Of a stretch of 64,000 nucleotides of DNA, positions 55,011-63,918 are shown piece after piece. Position numbers and translations under genes: made by a program. Within the stretch, counting starts at the first letter, position 1. Each line of letters opens with the position of its first letter. This stretch comes from DATAXP01 sp963708675 (lineage in GTDB: Bacteria; Planctomycetota; Planctomycetia; Pirellulales; PNKZ01). The stretch is taken from assembly GCA_963708675.1 (NCBI GenBank), contig CAVPTO010000003.1, positions 3,162,001 to 3,226,000 on the forward strand, given 5' to 3'. A model generated the notes under the pieces. It did not search any database. It had not been told where the DNA came from and saw only the letters and a list, made by a program, of their open reading frames with translations.

Positions 55011-56318
55011 ATGATGCTTCCGCGAGCGGGGCGAGCCCTGGCGAGCGCCAACTTTCGCCTGTTCTTTGGCGGCCAGCTGATTTCGCTGTGCGGCACGTGG
55101 CTGCAACAGGTCGCGATGACGTGGCTGGTGTGGGAGATGACGGGTTCGAAGTGGTTGTTGGGATTGGTGGCGTTCTCGGGACAAATCCCCACACTGTTCT
55201 TGTCGCCGATCGCTGGCGCCCTCACCGAGACTTGGGATCGTCGCAAGGCGCTGCTCATCACGCAAACGTTGGCGATGTTGCAGGCGCTTGCAGTTGCCGC
55301 GCTCACGCTCACCGACACGGTGCGCGTCGAGTACATCATTCCGCTGGCGATTTTCCTGGGGGCCGTGAACGCGTTCGACATGCCTATCCGCCAGGCGTTT
55401 CTCACGCAAATGATCGACCGCCGCGAAGACCTGCCCAACGCTATCGCGCTGAACTCGTCGATGGTGAACTCCGCGCGGCTCGTGGGGCCCGCGATCGCAG
55501 GGTTGCTGATCACGCTCGTCGGCGAAGGTTGGTGCTTTCTGTTGAACGGGCTCAGTTATCTCGCCGTGCTCGCGGCGCTGGCGGCGATGCGCATCAACCG
55601 ACCGGTGATCGACGCACCACGAGCGCGCGTGTGGGAAGCGTTGACCGGTGGGTTCTCGTACGCGTTCCGATCCGTGCCGATCCGCTCGCTGCTGACGTTG
55701 CTGGCGACGGTGAGCTTGACGGGCATCCCCCTCAATGTGCTCATGCCGGTCTTCGCCAGCGAAGTGCTCGGCGGCGACGCGGGTACGCTCGGCATGTTGA
55801 CAACGTCGACCGGCGTGGGCGCACTGACGAGCGCCGTGTACCTCGCCTCGCGTAAGAGCATCGTCGGCTTGGGGCTGCAAATCGGTTTGGCCGCCGGTGG
55901 ATTGGGCATTGCGATGATGTGCTTCTCGTTCTCGCATCACTTGTTCTTGTCGATGGGAATTCTGATCGCAAGCGGCTTCTGCATGATGTTGCAAATGGCG
56001 GCCAGCAACACACTGCTGCAAACGATCGTCGACGAGAACATGCGTGGCCGCGTGATGGGGCTGTACGCGATGTCGCTGCTGGGCGTCGCGCCGATCGGCA
56101 GCTTGATGGCCGGCGCGCTCGCGCAGGCAATCGGCGCGCCGACCACGATTCTCATCTGCGGATCGGCATGTCTCGTCTCGGGACTGGTGTTTCTTGCGCG
56201 GCTCAAGACCATTCGCGAGCATGCGCGCCCGATCTACGTGCGCCTCGGCATCATTCCCGAGATCGCGACGGCGCTGCAGCAGACGTCGCAAATGAACGTG
56301 CCGCCGCAACGTTCATGA
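55011..56318 (+). CDS. MFS transporter, EntS/MFS_3-like exporter
   Basis: 435 residues with about 12 hydrophobic segments. The motif between helices 2 and 3 is SPIAGALTETWDRRKALL (about 65-82), the MFS A-motif, and FRLFFGGQLISLCGTWLQQVAMTWLVWEMTGS begins the protein, as in MFS_3 exporters. C-terminal motif ENMRGRVMGLYAMSLLG (about 343). Likely an efflux pump; substrate unknown. ATGATG start at 55011 is followed by a Leu/Pro-rich N-terminus. No link to neighbours apparent. Confidence 0.85.
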   Translation: MMLPRAGRALASANFRLFFGGQLISLCGTWLQQVAMTWLVWEMTGSKWLLGLVAFSGQIPTLFLSPIAGALTETWDRRKALLITQTLAMLQALAVAALTLTDTVRVEYIIPLAIFLGAVNAFDMPIRQAFLTQMIDRREDLPNAIALNSSMVNSARLVGPAIAGLLITLVGEGWCFLLNGLSYLAVLAALAAMRINRPVIDAPRARVWEALTGGFSYAFRSVPIRSLLTLLATVSLTGIPLNVLMPVFASEVLGGDAGTLGMLTTSTGVGALTSAVYLASRKSIVGLGLQIGLAAGGLGIAMMCFSFSHHLFLSMGILIASGFCMMLQMAASNTLLQTIVDENMRGRVMGLYAMSLLGVAPIGSLMAGALAQAIGAPTTILICGSACLVSGLVFLARLKTIREHARPIYVRLGIIPEIATALQQTSQMNVPPQRS

Positions 56319-56440
56319 ACCCCTCGCCCCTTGCGGGAGAGGGGCAGGCGTGAGGGGTGGGAAGCGTGTACACGCGCTGTCCCCTCACCCGGCTCGTCCG
56401 CTGCGCTGCCGAGCCACCCTCTCCCGCAAGGGGAGAGGGT
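56319..56440. repeat. CCCTTGCGGGAGAGGG inverted repeat, copy 2
   Basis: Left end CCTCGCCCCTTGCGGGAGAG and right end CTCTCCCGCAAGGGGAGAGG, with internal GTGAGGGG and CCCCTCACCC and a GTGTACACGC palindrome at the centre. Starts right at the MFS stop and ends before the convergent pntB stop. Same element as 19471-19594. Confidence 0.75.
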
Positions 56441-56447
56441 TGGTAAG

Positions 56448-57833
56448 TCACCCGGATTTAATCGCGGCGACGATGTCGAGGACGGCCTTCTTGCCGTCGC
56501 CGAAGAGCATTGCGGTGTTGGGATGATAGAACAGCTCGTTCTCGACGCCCGCGAAACCTGGGTTCATGCTGCGCTTGATGACGATCACGCGCTGCGCCTG
56601 GTCGACGTTCAGAATCGGCATGCCGTGAATGGGACTCGACGGGTCGTTACGCGCGGCGGGGTTCACGACATCGTTGGCGCCGATCACGAGCGCCACGTCT
56701 GCCCGTTGGAATTCGCCGTTGATTTCGTCCATGTCATACAGGCGATCGTAAGGCACGTTCGCCTCGGCCAGCAGCACGTTCATGTGTCCCGGCATGCGGC
56801 CTGCCACGGGATGAATCGCGTACTTCACCTCGCCGCCACGCTTCTCGATCAACTCCGCCATCTCACGCACCGCGTGCTGGGCTTGCGCGACCGCCATGCC
56901 GTAACCGGGGACGACGATCACCAACCGCGAGTGGGCCAACTGCATCGCTGCGTCGTCGGCCGAGATGGAATGCACGGTCAGGTCGCGCTTCTCGCCTGGC
57001 TTCGTCGCTACGATGTCGCCTCCGCCAAAGGCGCCGAACAGCACATTGGCGAACGAACGGTTCATCGCTTTGCTCATCAGGATGGAAAGCAGAAAACCCG
57101 ACGCCCCGTCCAAGGCGCCAGCGATGATGAGCACGTTGTTGCCGATGGCAAAGCCGGTAGCCGACGACGCGAGTCCTGCATAGGAATTCAGCAGTGAAAT
57201 GACGACCGGCATGTCAGCGCCGCCGATGGGAAGCACGATCAACACGCCGACCGCGAGACCGACGACGACCATCGCGTAAAACGCCAACTGCGCCGTGGGG
57301 TCGAAGATCAGATACACGAACAGCAGAAACGTGACGACGAACAGACCGATGTTCGTCTGATTCTGAAACGGGTACGTGATCGGAGCGCTCTTCACAAAGC
57401 CTTGCAACTTGCCGAAGGCCATGAAGCTGCCGGTGATCGTCAGCGAGCCAAACATCACCTCGAAGCCGAGGGCGGCCATCTTCGCGCCGCCGAGATGCTG
57501 GAAGTGCTCGTGATATTCGGCGATGCCGACCAGCGTGGCCGCGAGCGCGCCGAAGGCATGTGAAATCGCGGTCCGTTGCGGGATGGCGGTCATTGGCATC
57601 CAGATCGACATGGCTGCGCCGATGCCAGAGCCAACGATCATGCCGACGATGATCCACGTGTACGTGACGACCTGGTGGTTGAGCAACGTGCCGATGATCG
57701 CCATCAGCATTCCGAGCGCCGCCAGCTGCATGCCGCGACGCGCTTTCTCGGGGCGCGTCAGCCCCTTGATGCCGAGAATGAACAGCACCGACGCCGCGAG
57801 GTAGGCCGCTTGGATGACGTACTCTTGGGTCAC
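56448..57833 (-). CDS. pntB: NAD(P) transhydrogenase subunit beta
   Basis: 461 residues. About eight membrane helices are followed by the NADP-binding dIII domain: VIVPGYGMAVAQAQHAVREM (about 310), IHPVAGRMPGHMNVLLAEANVPYD, DVALVIGANDVVNPAARNDPSSPIHGMPIL and VIVIKRSMNPGFAGVENELF. Uses the proton gradient to reduce NADP+ with NADH. Last gene of a three-gene unit; its ATG overlaps the pntAB stop by 4 bases. 461 residues matches E. coli PntB (462). Confidence 0.95.
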   Translation of the reverse strand: MTQEYVIQAAYLAASVLFILGIKGLTRPEKARRGMQLAALGMLMAIIGTLLNHQVVTYTWIIVGMIVGSGIGAAMSIWMPMTAIPQRTAISHAFGALAATLVGIAEYHEHFQHLGGAKMAALGFEVMFGSLTITGSFMAFGKLQGFVKSAPITYPFQNQTNIGLFVVTFLLFVYLIFDPTAQLAFYAMVVVGLAVGVLIVLPIGGADMPVVISLLNSYAGLASSATGFAIGNNVLIIAGALDGASGFLLSILMSKAMNRSFANVLFGAFGGGDIVATKPGEKRDLTVHSISADDAAMQLAHSRLVIVVPGYGMAVAQAQHAVREMAELIEKRGGEVKYAIHPVAGRMPGHMNVLLAEANVPYDRLYDMDEINGEFQRADVALVIGANDVVNPAARNDPSSPIHGMPILNVDQAQRVIVIKRSMNPGFAGVENELFYHPNTAMLFGDGKKAVLDIVAAIKSG

Positions 57834-58162
57834 GACGACTTTTCCTGACGACGGAACATCTTGAGCATGCGATCGGTGATCATGAACCCGCCGACGACGT
57901 TGATCGAGGCGGCCGTCACGGCGATGAAACCCAGCACGGTGCTGAACACGCTGAAGTCGCCACCGGCGGCAACAATCGACCCCACGAGCGAGATGCCGGA
58001 GATGGCGTTGGTGGCCGACATCAGCGGCGTGTGCAGCAGCGGCGGCACGCGCGTGATGAGCTGATAGCCAACGAAGCCCGCGAGCACGAAGACGTACAGC
58101 TCGAGGACCGTGGTCATCGCTTCAGGTGTGAGCGTTTCGGACATGACGACTTCGGCGATCAT
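57830..58162 (-). CDS. pntAB: NAD(P) transhydrogenase subunit alpha part 2
   Basis: 110 residues: three helices of the membrane dII portion (ELYVFVLAGFVGYQLI; GISLVGSIVAAGG; STVLGFIAVTAASINVVGGFMITDRML). It is the short membrane piece that is fused to subunit alpha in E. coli and separate here. ATG at 58162 overlaps the stop of pntAA by 4 bases. Confidence 0.93.
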   Translation of the reverse strand: MIAEVVMSETLTPEAMTTVLELYVFVLAGFVGYQLITRVPPLLHTPLMSATNAISGISLVGSIVAAGGDFSVFSTVLGFIAVTAASINVVGGFMITDRMLKMFRRQEKSS

Positions 58163-59316
58163 CGTTGACTCCCCAGCAAATCTCGCACGCGCGGCTGCAC
58201 AACTTGTCCGTCGCGTGCCACGAGCGTCTCGCGCGTAATCTCGTCGTTCATGTCGTATTGGAACTCGCCGTTGCGCACCAACTGCCCCAGAAATGTGGTG
58301 ACGTTTTTCGCATACATCTGGCTGGCGTGATAAGGAACGGTCGCCGGCAAGTTCGTGGGGCCGAGAATCGTCACGCCACGGTGCACGACCGTCTTGTCGG
58401 CCTCGGTGAGCTGGCAGTTCCCGCCGCGCTCGGCAGCAATGTCGACGATCACGCTGCCGGGCATCATCGCCTCGACCATTTCGGTCGTGATGAGAATCGG
58501 CGACGGCTTGCCCGGAATGGCGGCGGTGGTGATGACGACGTCGTTGGCGGCGACGGCCTGCAACATCATCTCGCGCTGACGACGCAAGAAGCCCTCGTCT
58601 TGCTCCTTGGCGTAACCGCCTTCGCCCTGAGCGCCGGCCGTGTCGAGCGACAACTCGAGGAACTTCGCGCCGAGGCTTTGCACTTGCTCTTTGACGGCCG
58701 GACGAACGTCGTAGCCGAGAACGACCGCCCCCATGCGTCGCGTCGAGGCAATCGCCTGCAATCCGGCGACGCCTGCGCCGACGACCAACACCTTGGCGGG
58801 CGTGATCGTGCCGGCAGCGGTCATCATCATCGGAAACATTTTCGGCAAGGTGTCGGCCGCCATGAGCGCGGCCTTGTAGCCGGCAATGGTCGCCATGCTC
58901 GACAGTGCATCCATGCTTTGAGCGCGCGTGATGCGTGGAATCAACTCCATCGACCAAACGACGGCGCCTTGTGCGGCCAACTGCTGCGCGGCGGCCGGCG
59001 ACGACAGTGGATCGCAGAAGCCGACGATCGCCTGACCTTTTCGCACCAGGCCGAGATCGGCCAGCCCCGCCTCGAGATTCGCCCCGAGGGTACGGACCTG
59101 CACGATGCAGTCGGCCGTGGAAAAAACCTCGGCCCGCGAGGCGAGAATCTGAGCACCGCTGTTGCGGTAGGCGTCGTCGGTAAAGCCTGCCGCCTCGCCG
59201 GCGCCGGCCTCAACGACGACCGTCATGCCCGCCTTGCCCAGCGGTCCAATCGCGGTAGGGACCAAGGCAACGCGGCGTTCGCCGGGGAAGGTTTCCTTGA
59301 CGACGCCGATTTTCAT
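58159..59316 (-). CDS. pntAA: NAD(P) transhydrogenase subunit alpha part 1
   Basis: 385 residues, soluble NAD-binding dI domain of the proton-pumping transhydrogenase. N-terminal MKIGVVKETFPGERRVALVP is diagnostic, followed by KVLVVGAGVAGLQAIASTRRMGAVV (Rossmann motif, about 165), GYAKEQDEGFLRRQREMM and IVDIAAERGGNCQLTEAD. The ATG at 59316 is chosen; a second in-frame ATG further upstream adds an unrelated stretch. First gene of pntAA-pntAB-pntB. Confidence 0.95.
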   Translation of the reverse strand: MKIGVVKETFPGERRVALVPTAIGPLGKAGMTVVVEAGAGEAAGFTDDAYRNSGAQILASRAEVFSTADCIVQVRTLGANLEAGLADLGLVRKGQAIVGFCDPLSSPAAAQQLAAQGAVVWSMELIPRITRAQSMDALSSMATIAGYKAALMAADTLPKMFPMMMTAAGTITPAKVLVVGAGVAGLQAIASTRRMGAVVLGYDVRPAVKEQVQSLGAKFLELSLDTAGAQGEGGYAKEQDEGFLRRQREMMLQAVAANDVVITTAAIPGKPSPILITTEMVEAMMPGSVIVDIAAERGGNCQLTEADKTVVHRGVTILGPTNLPATVPYHASQMYAKNVTTFLGQLVRNGEFQYDMNDEITRETLVARDGQVVQPRVRDLLGSQR

Positions 59317-59425
59317 AGGCCCGCGGTACCCGCGATGTTGCGATGAAACCCATCTCATCACGCTAGCGGCACCAAAAGGTGACGGCTAAGCGTGGTTGGC
59401 CCCCGCAAAGGGTAAGCTCGATGGC

Positions 59426-59454
59426 TTGAACTCGCAAGCAGAAGCCACTAAATT
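59426..59454 (+). promoter_or_regulatory. Candidate sigma-70 promoter for rplM-rpsI
   Basis: TTGAAC (59426-59431) and TAAATT (59449-59454) with a 17-base spacer. It would start transcription around 59461, close to the first in-frame ATG of rplM (59482), leaving a very short leader. Confidence 0.45.
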
Positions 59455-59502
59455 GGTCGTTTCCCTTTTGCCGCAAATAGTATGGGTGTGACAATGACTG
59501 CG

Positions 59503-59985
59503 ATGGCCAAGACCGGGACTTACATGGCCAAGGGCGGCGAAGTCGAGCAACATTGGTGGCTCGTCGACGCCTCGGACAAGGTCGTCGGACGCCTGGCCTC
59601 CGACATCGCCATGATCCTGATGGGCAAGCATCGCCCAACCTATACGCCTCACGTCGACACCGGCGATTTCGTCGTCGTCGTGAATGCCGAGAAGGTCATC
59701 TTTACCGGCAACAAATTGGATCAAAAGACGTACACCTGGTACACCGGCTGGACGCGTCTGCGAACCGAGACGGCCGGCAAGCGCCTCGCGCGACGCCCTG
59801 AGAAGATTCTCACCGAGGCCGTCCGCCGGATGCTGCCCAAGAACAAGCTCGCCTACCGAATGCTCGAGAAGCTTAAGGTTTACGCCGGCCCCGAGCATCC
59901 GCACCAGGCACAAATGCCCGAGCCGAAAGAGCTGGGCATCAAGAAGCAGGGCGCCAAAAAGCAAAAGGCCGTGGCCGCCAAGTAA
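59503..59985 (+). CDS. rplM: 50S ribosomal protein L13
   Basis: 160 residues from 59503. L13 body: HWWLVDASDKVVGRLASDIAMILMGKHRPTYTPHVDTGDFVVVVNAEK, YTWYTGWTRLRTETAGKRLARRPEKILTEAVRRMLPKNKL and KLKVYAGPEHPHQAQMPE. Four in-frame ATGs (59482, 59494, 59503, 59524) precede the conserved part and no Shine-Dalgarno decides between them; 59503 (MAKTGTYMAKGG) is my choice. Lys-rich C-terminal extension. First gene of the usual rplM-rpsI pair. Confidence 0.93.
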   Translation: MAKTGTYMAKGGEVEQHWWLVDASDKVVGRLASDIAMILMGKHRPTYTPHVDTGDFVVVVNAEKVIFTGNKLDQKTYTWYTGWTRLRTETAGKRLARRPEKILTEAVRRMLPKNKLAYRMLEKLKVYAGPEHPHQAQMPEPKELGIKKQGAKKQKAVAAK

Positions 59986-60042
59986 GCTGCAAATCGGTCA
60001 CATAAAAATCAGCCATACGCGAACGAGCGAAACGAGGATCGG

Positions 60043-60459
60043 ATGACAACGGCAACGGTAGGCAAGGGTTCGACCAGCGATGCACTAGGCACCGGACGAC
60101 GCAAGACGTCGGTGGCCCGTGTGCGTGTGCGTGCCGGCAGCGGCAACATTGTCATCAACGACCGCCCGTTGGAAAACTACTTCCTCAACGAACGCGATCG
60201 TGGCGACGTGCTCGCCCCGCTGGTCGCGACCGATCGTCGTTCGGCCGTCGATGTCGTCATCACCGTTCACGGTGGCGGCCCGACCGGTCAGTCGGGCGCT
60301 TGCAAGCTCGGCATCGCCCGCGCCCTGAAGCTGTACGACACGGCGCTGGAAGAAGCGCTGCGGCAGACGAACCTGCTCACGCGCGATGGCCGCATGAAAG
60401 AGCGTAAGCACTACGGTCTTCGCGGCGCCCGACGCGGCACGCAGTTCTCGAAGCGATAA
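60043..60459 (+). CDS. rpsI: 30S ribosomal protein S9
   Basis: 138 residues with the conserved GTGRRKTSVARVRVRAGSGNIVINDR, VHGGGPTGQSGACKLGIARAL and the C-terminal RDGRMKERKHYGLRGARRGTQFSKR whose basic end reaches the P site of the ribosome. 57 bp after rplM, in the standard order. Confidence 0.96.
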   Translation: MTTATVGKGSTSDALGTGRRKTSVARVRVRAGSGNIVINDRPLENYFLNERDRGDVLAPLVATDRRSAVDVVITVHGGGPTGQSGACKLGIARALKLYDTALEEALRQTNLLTRDGRMKERKHYGLRGARRGTQFSKR

Positions 60460-60468
60460 ACTTCGGCG

Positions 60469-61521
60469 TCAGCCGGCCTTCGTGGCTGCCGCTGTTTTGC
60501 GATTCTTGCGCGTTCTTCGCGCGCTTTCGCAAATGGTCGTGACCAGTCGCTCGAAGTCGTGATCGAAATCGCGATCGCGTACGCTCAAGGCTTCGATCGC
60601 GGCGAACGGCTCAATTTCCCGCGGAAGCATGTCGGCCTCGGGCATCACCGTTTGCTCGACCAACACCGGCACGATGGTGATGCGCTGCTCGAGCGCCTCG
60701 CAAATCTCTTGACGCACCCAGTCGTTTTCATCGTCGAGCCTTCGTCTCCCTTGTGAGTCCATGACCCACCGGTCGCCGACGACGACCAGCAACACGTCGG
60801 ACTGCCGCAGGCTGCGCTTCAATTCCTCGGGAAACGACGTGCCCGCCTCGAGCGAGCTGACATCGCGAAAAACGTGCGATCGCCCGAATCGTTCGATCAG
60901 CCAATCATAGATGCGACCGGCCACCTCGCGGCTATCGGCTCGGCGATAACAGATGAAGATTCTCGCCCTCACCGGCGGCCGCGGCTTCGAAGGATCGACG
61001 ATCCTGCCGATAAGAACCACGCTCGACGTGGCGGCAATGGTCAGCACCAGCCACGCGCCTTGAAAATAGTTGTGCAACTCTTTGAGCTGCTCGTACCCAT
61101 AAACCTTGAGCGGGTCGTCGTAATTGCTGTCGAGCAATTCGCCGATGTCGTTCGGGTCGATCACGCCGATGGTCGCGAGTCGCTGGCTGACTTCGGGAAG
61201 CGGCTGCGTACCGATCAGATAACGCTGACCGTCCTTCGGGAAGACATGACGGTTCCACATCCACTGGAACGCAACGAAGCTGCCGAGCACGAGCACGCCG
61301 ACTGCCGCGAGCGCGGCGATTTGCGCCGAGCGATGCAGTCGCGATGCGATGAGTGCGGTGATGACCGCTGCCGCCGTTCCGAGCAACAAGCAAGCCGGCA
61401 CCATCGTCGCCATCTCCAGACGTTCGACTTGCGCGTCGATAACGTATGCGGCGAGTGCGAACGACGCCACCGTGATCATCGAACCGACGATGCGGAGCAA
61501 CTGAGGTCCACGCGCCATCAT
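60469..61521 (-). CDS. Membrane protein with cytoplasmic TIR domain
   Basis: 350 residues. Four hydrophobic helices in the first 190 residues (IVGSMITVASFALAAYVI; VPACLLLGTAAAVITALIA; ALAAVGVLVLGSFVAFQW; LVLTIAATSSVVLIGRIV), then a TIR domain (about 205-330): ARIFICYRRADSREVAGRIYDWL, VFRDVSSLEAGTSFPEEL, QSDVLLVVVGDRWVM and WVRQEICEALEQRITIVPVLV. The Glu in RQEICEALE is a candidate for the NADase glutamate of catalytic TIRs. Such bacterial TIRs act in NAD cleavage or immunity; no defence gene is recognisable nearby. It lies 22 bp after a gene for a secreted protein on the same strand. Start ATGATG at 61521. Confidence 0.8.
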   Translation of the reverse strand: MMARGPQLLRIVGSMITVASFALAAYVIDAQVERLEMATMVPACLLLGTAAAVITALIASRLHRSAQIAALAAVGVLVLGSFVAFQWMWNRHVFPKDGQRYLIGTQPLPEVSQRLATIGVIDPNDIGELLDSNYDDPLKVYGYEQLKELHNYFQGAWLVLTIAATSSVVLIGRIVDPSKPRPPVRARIFICYRRADSREVAGRIYDWLIERFGRSHVFRDVSSLEAGTSFPEELKRSLRQSDVLLVVVGDRWVMDSQGRRRLDDENDWVRQEICEALEQRITIVPVLVEQTVMPEADMLPREIEPFAAIEALSVRDRDFDHDFERLVTTICESARRTRKNRKTAAATKAG

Positions 61522-61543
61522 CGTGGCTTCCCCAAAGCGGTGC

Positions 61544-62635
61544 TCACGGTCGCGGCGCGGGAGGCGCCGGAGCTTCGGCCGCCGGCGCAGCCGGGACAAC
61601 ATCCGATTTCGGCGACGGTTGAAATTGAGTCGGTCTTGGAACGCCAAACTGAATGAATTGGCCCTCCTCTACGACCTTTACGGGCTGGAGGACAGGCGTG
61701 CTGTAGCGGCTCGCTTGCGGCCAGACCGCGAGCACAAAGTTTTGTCCGGCGGGAAAACTTCGCGGCGTGACCGGCTTCCAAAGGCTGATCTCTTGCTCCA
61801 CCTTGCCTCCTGTGCGGGCAGGGTCCAGATGCAGCGACGCGACCAGATAATCGAACCGAGACAGCACGAAGAACTGCGCCTCGGGATCAGCGACGCTAAA
61901 TCGCACCTGGTACGGTTCGGGCTGAAACGCGCCCTGTGCCGTGGGACGATGCTTTCGAAGCACTAGCCCCGAGGCGGCCGCGACCTCGTCCAAATGTCCA
62001 ATCACGATGCGCGTTAGATGTGCGTCGTGGTCGTTGAGCAGACTGTAGAGCGCTCTCTCATCTTCTTCCGCCTCGAATTCGCTGCGCGGGCGTTCCTCGG
62101 CAGATCGCACAGCGGTCTGAATGGCCAGAAGTTCCTGATCGACGACCGCAGCGGCGAGTTGAAGCGGGCGGCTCCATTGAGCTTGTTGATCGCGCGTGTT
62201 GCGAAACTTGCGGATCAACTCCACGGTTAATTGAGCCTTCAGGGGATACTCATAGGCATCGGGCAAGTCGTCCGGGTCGGTGAACAAACTCGCCATGCTC
62301 TCGAACGTCTCGCTCAGGTCGTAAACGGTCCGCAGATCGATGGTCACTTTTCCAAGGTCGTACCAAAGCGACTTGCCGTCGGAATAGAACGTCGGCGGCA
62401 CGAACGTCGGGCCCGGCGAAGACACGTACAAGCCCGTGTCAAAAGCTTTCTCCACCGGGTCGCGACCAACGTCCGAGTCGGGCGGAGTGTCGTCCGGCTG
62501 AAGCTTGCCGGTCTGAACGATGTCGCGGGCCAGCGACTTGATTTCCGAGCTGCTCGCCGATGGCTGAGCGAACGCCATGGTCGTCGAGATGACGCACAAG
62601 ATCGACGCCACGGTCACGATACACGCCCGTCGCAT
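61544..62635 (-). CDS. Secreted protein of unknown function upstream of the TIR gene
   Basis: 363 residues. Signal peptide (MRRACIVTVASILCVISTTMAFA), a body without recognisable motifs and a proline/alanine-rich end (VVPAAPAAEAPAPPAPRP). ATG at 62635 chosen for the signal sequence; another at 62656. The middle (KFRNTRDQQAQWSRPLQLAAAVVDQEL) is helical and the last third (PEPYQVRFSVADPEAQFFVLSRFDY) looks like beta strands. It is 22 bp upstream of the TIR gene and likely cotranscribed. Its role may be sensing for the membrane TIR protein, which is speculation from proximity. Confidence 0.65.
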   Translation of the reverse strand: MRRACIVTVASILCVISTTMAFAQPSASSSEIKSLARDIVQTGKLQPDDTPPDSDVGRDPVEKAFDTGLYVSSPGPTFVPPTFYSDGKSLWYDLGKVTIDLRTVYDLSETFESMASLFTDPDDLPDAYEYPLKAQLTVELIRKFRNTRDQQAQWSRPLQLAAAVVDQELLAIQTAVRSAEERPRSEFEAEEDERALYSLLNDHDAHLTRIVIGHLDEVAAASGLVLRKHRPTAQGAFQPEPYQVRFSVADPEAQFFVLSRFDYLVASLHLDPARTGGKVEQEISLWKPVTPRSFPAGQNFVLAVWPQASRYSTPVLQPVKVVEEGQFIQFGVPRPTQFQPSPKSDVVPAAPAAEAPAPPAPRP

Positions 62636-62760
62636 GTCCACGCTCACCACGGTCACCCGTTCGATCGGGCTTCGTCACTCGTGCTCGACTGCGAACTTAG
62701 TGTATGCCACCGGCGCGGCGGGCGTCCACGTTTTTTCGTAACGCGACGTGGCGTGATGGA

Positions 62761-63918
62761 TTATCGCAGCTTCGTATCGCCGGCATTCACGCGCACGGTA
62801 CGCTCCGCCGGCGTCGGCAACCTTCGGGCCACCACAACGCCCGTCATGCGTCGACGCAACGGCTCGTCCATCGACGCGACCCACAGCTCGCAACCGTCGG
62901 GCGTCAGATGGCAAACGTCGTCGAACGTCTGCTTCGACCGCGGCATCTCGCGATCGAGATCGACAAGAATGACGTTGGTGTTCGATCGGGCAACGTCACG
63001 CGCCACGGCGTTGTGTGCCGCCACGCCGGCGCTCACGCCTTCGACGCTGCCCCAAATCTCGATAGGCGTGCAATGACGACCGTAGTCGAGGTCGTGAGCA
63101 TTCATCCGCTCGTTGCTGTAGTCGCTCGGAATGTACGCGGCATACGTGGGCAACAGCACCTGCGCTCCGCGCTGACGCGCGAGCGCAACGATCTCTTCGA
63201 CGTTTGCGCGGAACGTGGCCGCCGTCTTCACGTCGGCGCCGTACTCGTACCACAGGTGATCGTCCGGCGCATGGCGAGGAATGTATCGGCCGAAGCAGCG
63301 AGCTTCGAGCACGCCGACCGCTGTGTATTCAAGCGTGTATGGAAAGACGCAATAGCGTAACTCGGGATGCGTCTTCAAACGTTCGATACGGTCGTACCAC
63401 GAGGCGTGCGTGTAGTCGGCACGAAACATCTCGGGCGGGCAGTTGTTCAGGCGCGTCTCGTTGATCGTCTCGTACACGACGACCAGGTCGAACTTCTGCT
63501 CGTCGAGCATGCGGTACTTGATCAGGCTGTCGCGGCTCGTGTGGCCACATGCAGCCAGGTTGAACACACGCACGCGGTGCTCGGTGAGTTGGCCGAGTCG
63601 CTTCCGCAGGTTCGCCTCGATCGTGCCGTACTCGTCGGTCAGCACCGATCCGCCGAGCAGCAACACGTCGAAGTATTCGTCGTCGCGCGTGATCGATTCG
63701 GTCAACACGCCGCTGGTGTTCAGCTCGGGATAGAACCGGCCTACCAGCACCTGGGAGGAGTCGAAGAACGGCACGTCGCAGAAGTAGGCCCAGTATCCGC
63801 GGGCGACGACTTCGAGAAGCACGGCGACGTAGAGCAACCAGAAGGCGGCCGAGACGCATCGGCGTGCCGGCGAGCGCTTGGGTTTCAACGCAGCCGCGGG
63901 CACGTCGTGGCGATCCAT
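62761..63918 (-). CDS. Membrane-anchored SGNH/GDSL-hydrolase-like protein
   Basis: 385 residues, one N-terminal membrane helix (AAFWLLYVAVLLEVVARGYWAYF, about 25-47). SGNH features: block I VLLLGGSVLTDEYG (Ser about 92), VFNLAACGHTSRDSLIKYR as block II, VVVYETINETRLNN as block III and DDVCHLTPDGCELW near the end as block V (Asp/His). Such proteins often acetylate or deacetylate cell-surface polysaccharide. It overlaps the stop of an upstream gene by 1 base, so it belongs to a longer operon mostly outside the window. Confidence 0.75.
   Translation of the reverse strand: MDRHDVPAAALKPKRSPARRCVSAAFWLLYVAVLLEVVARGYWAYFCDVPFFDSSQVLVGRFYPELNTSGVLTESITRDDEYFDVLLLGGSVLTDEYGTIEANLRKRLGQLTEHRVRVFNLAACGHTSRDSLIKYRMLDEQKFDLVVVYETINETRLNNCPPEMFRADYTHASWYDRIERLKTHPELRYCVFPYTLEYTAVGVLEARCFGRYIPRHAPDDHLWYEYGADVKTAATFRANVEEIVALARQRGAQVLLPTYAAYIPSDYSNERMNAHDLDYGRHCTPIEIWGSVEGVSAGVAAHNAVARDVARSNTNVILVDLDREMPRSKQTFDDVCHLTPDGCELWVASMDEPLRRRMTGVVVARRLPTPAERTVRVNAGDTKLR

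Noticed and set aside
54993..56309. Long open frame antisense to the MFS gene
   Set aside because: Arg/His/Gln-rich composition typical of the shadow of a GC-rich gene; the plus strand has a clear 12-helix transporter.
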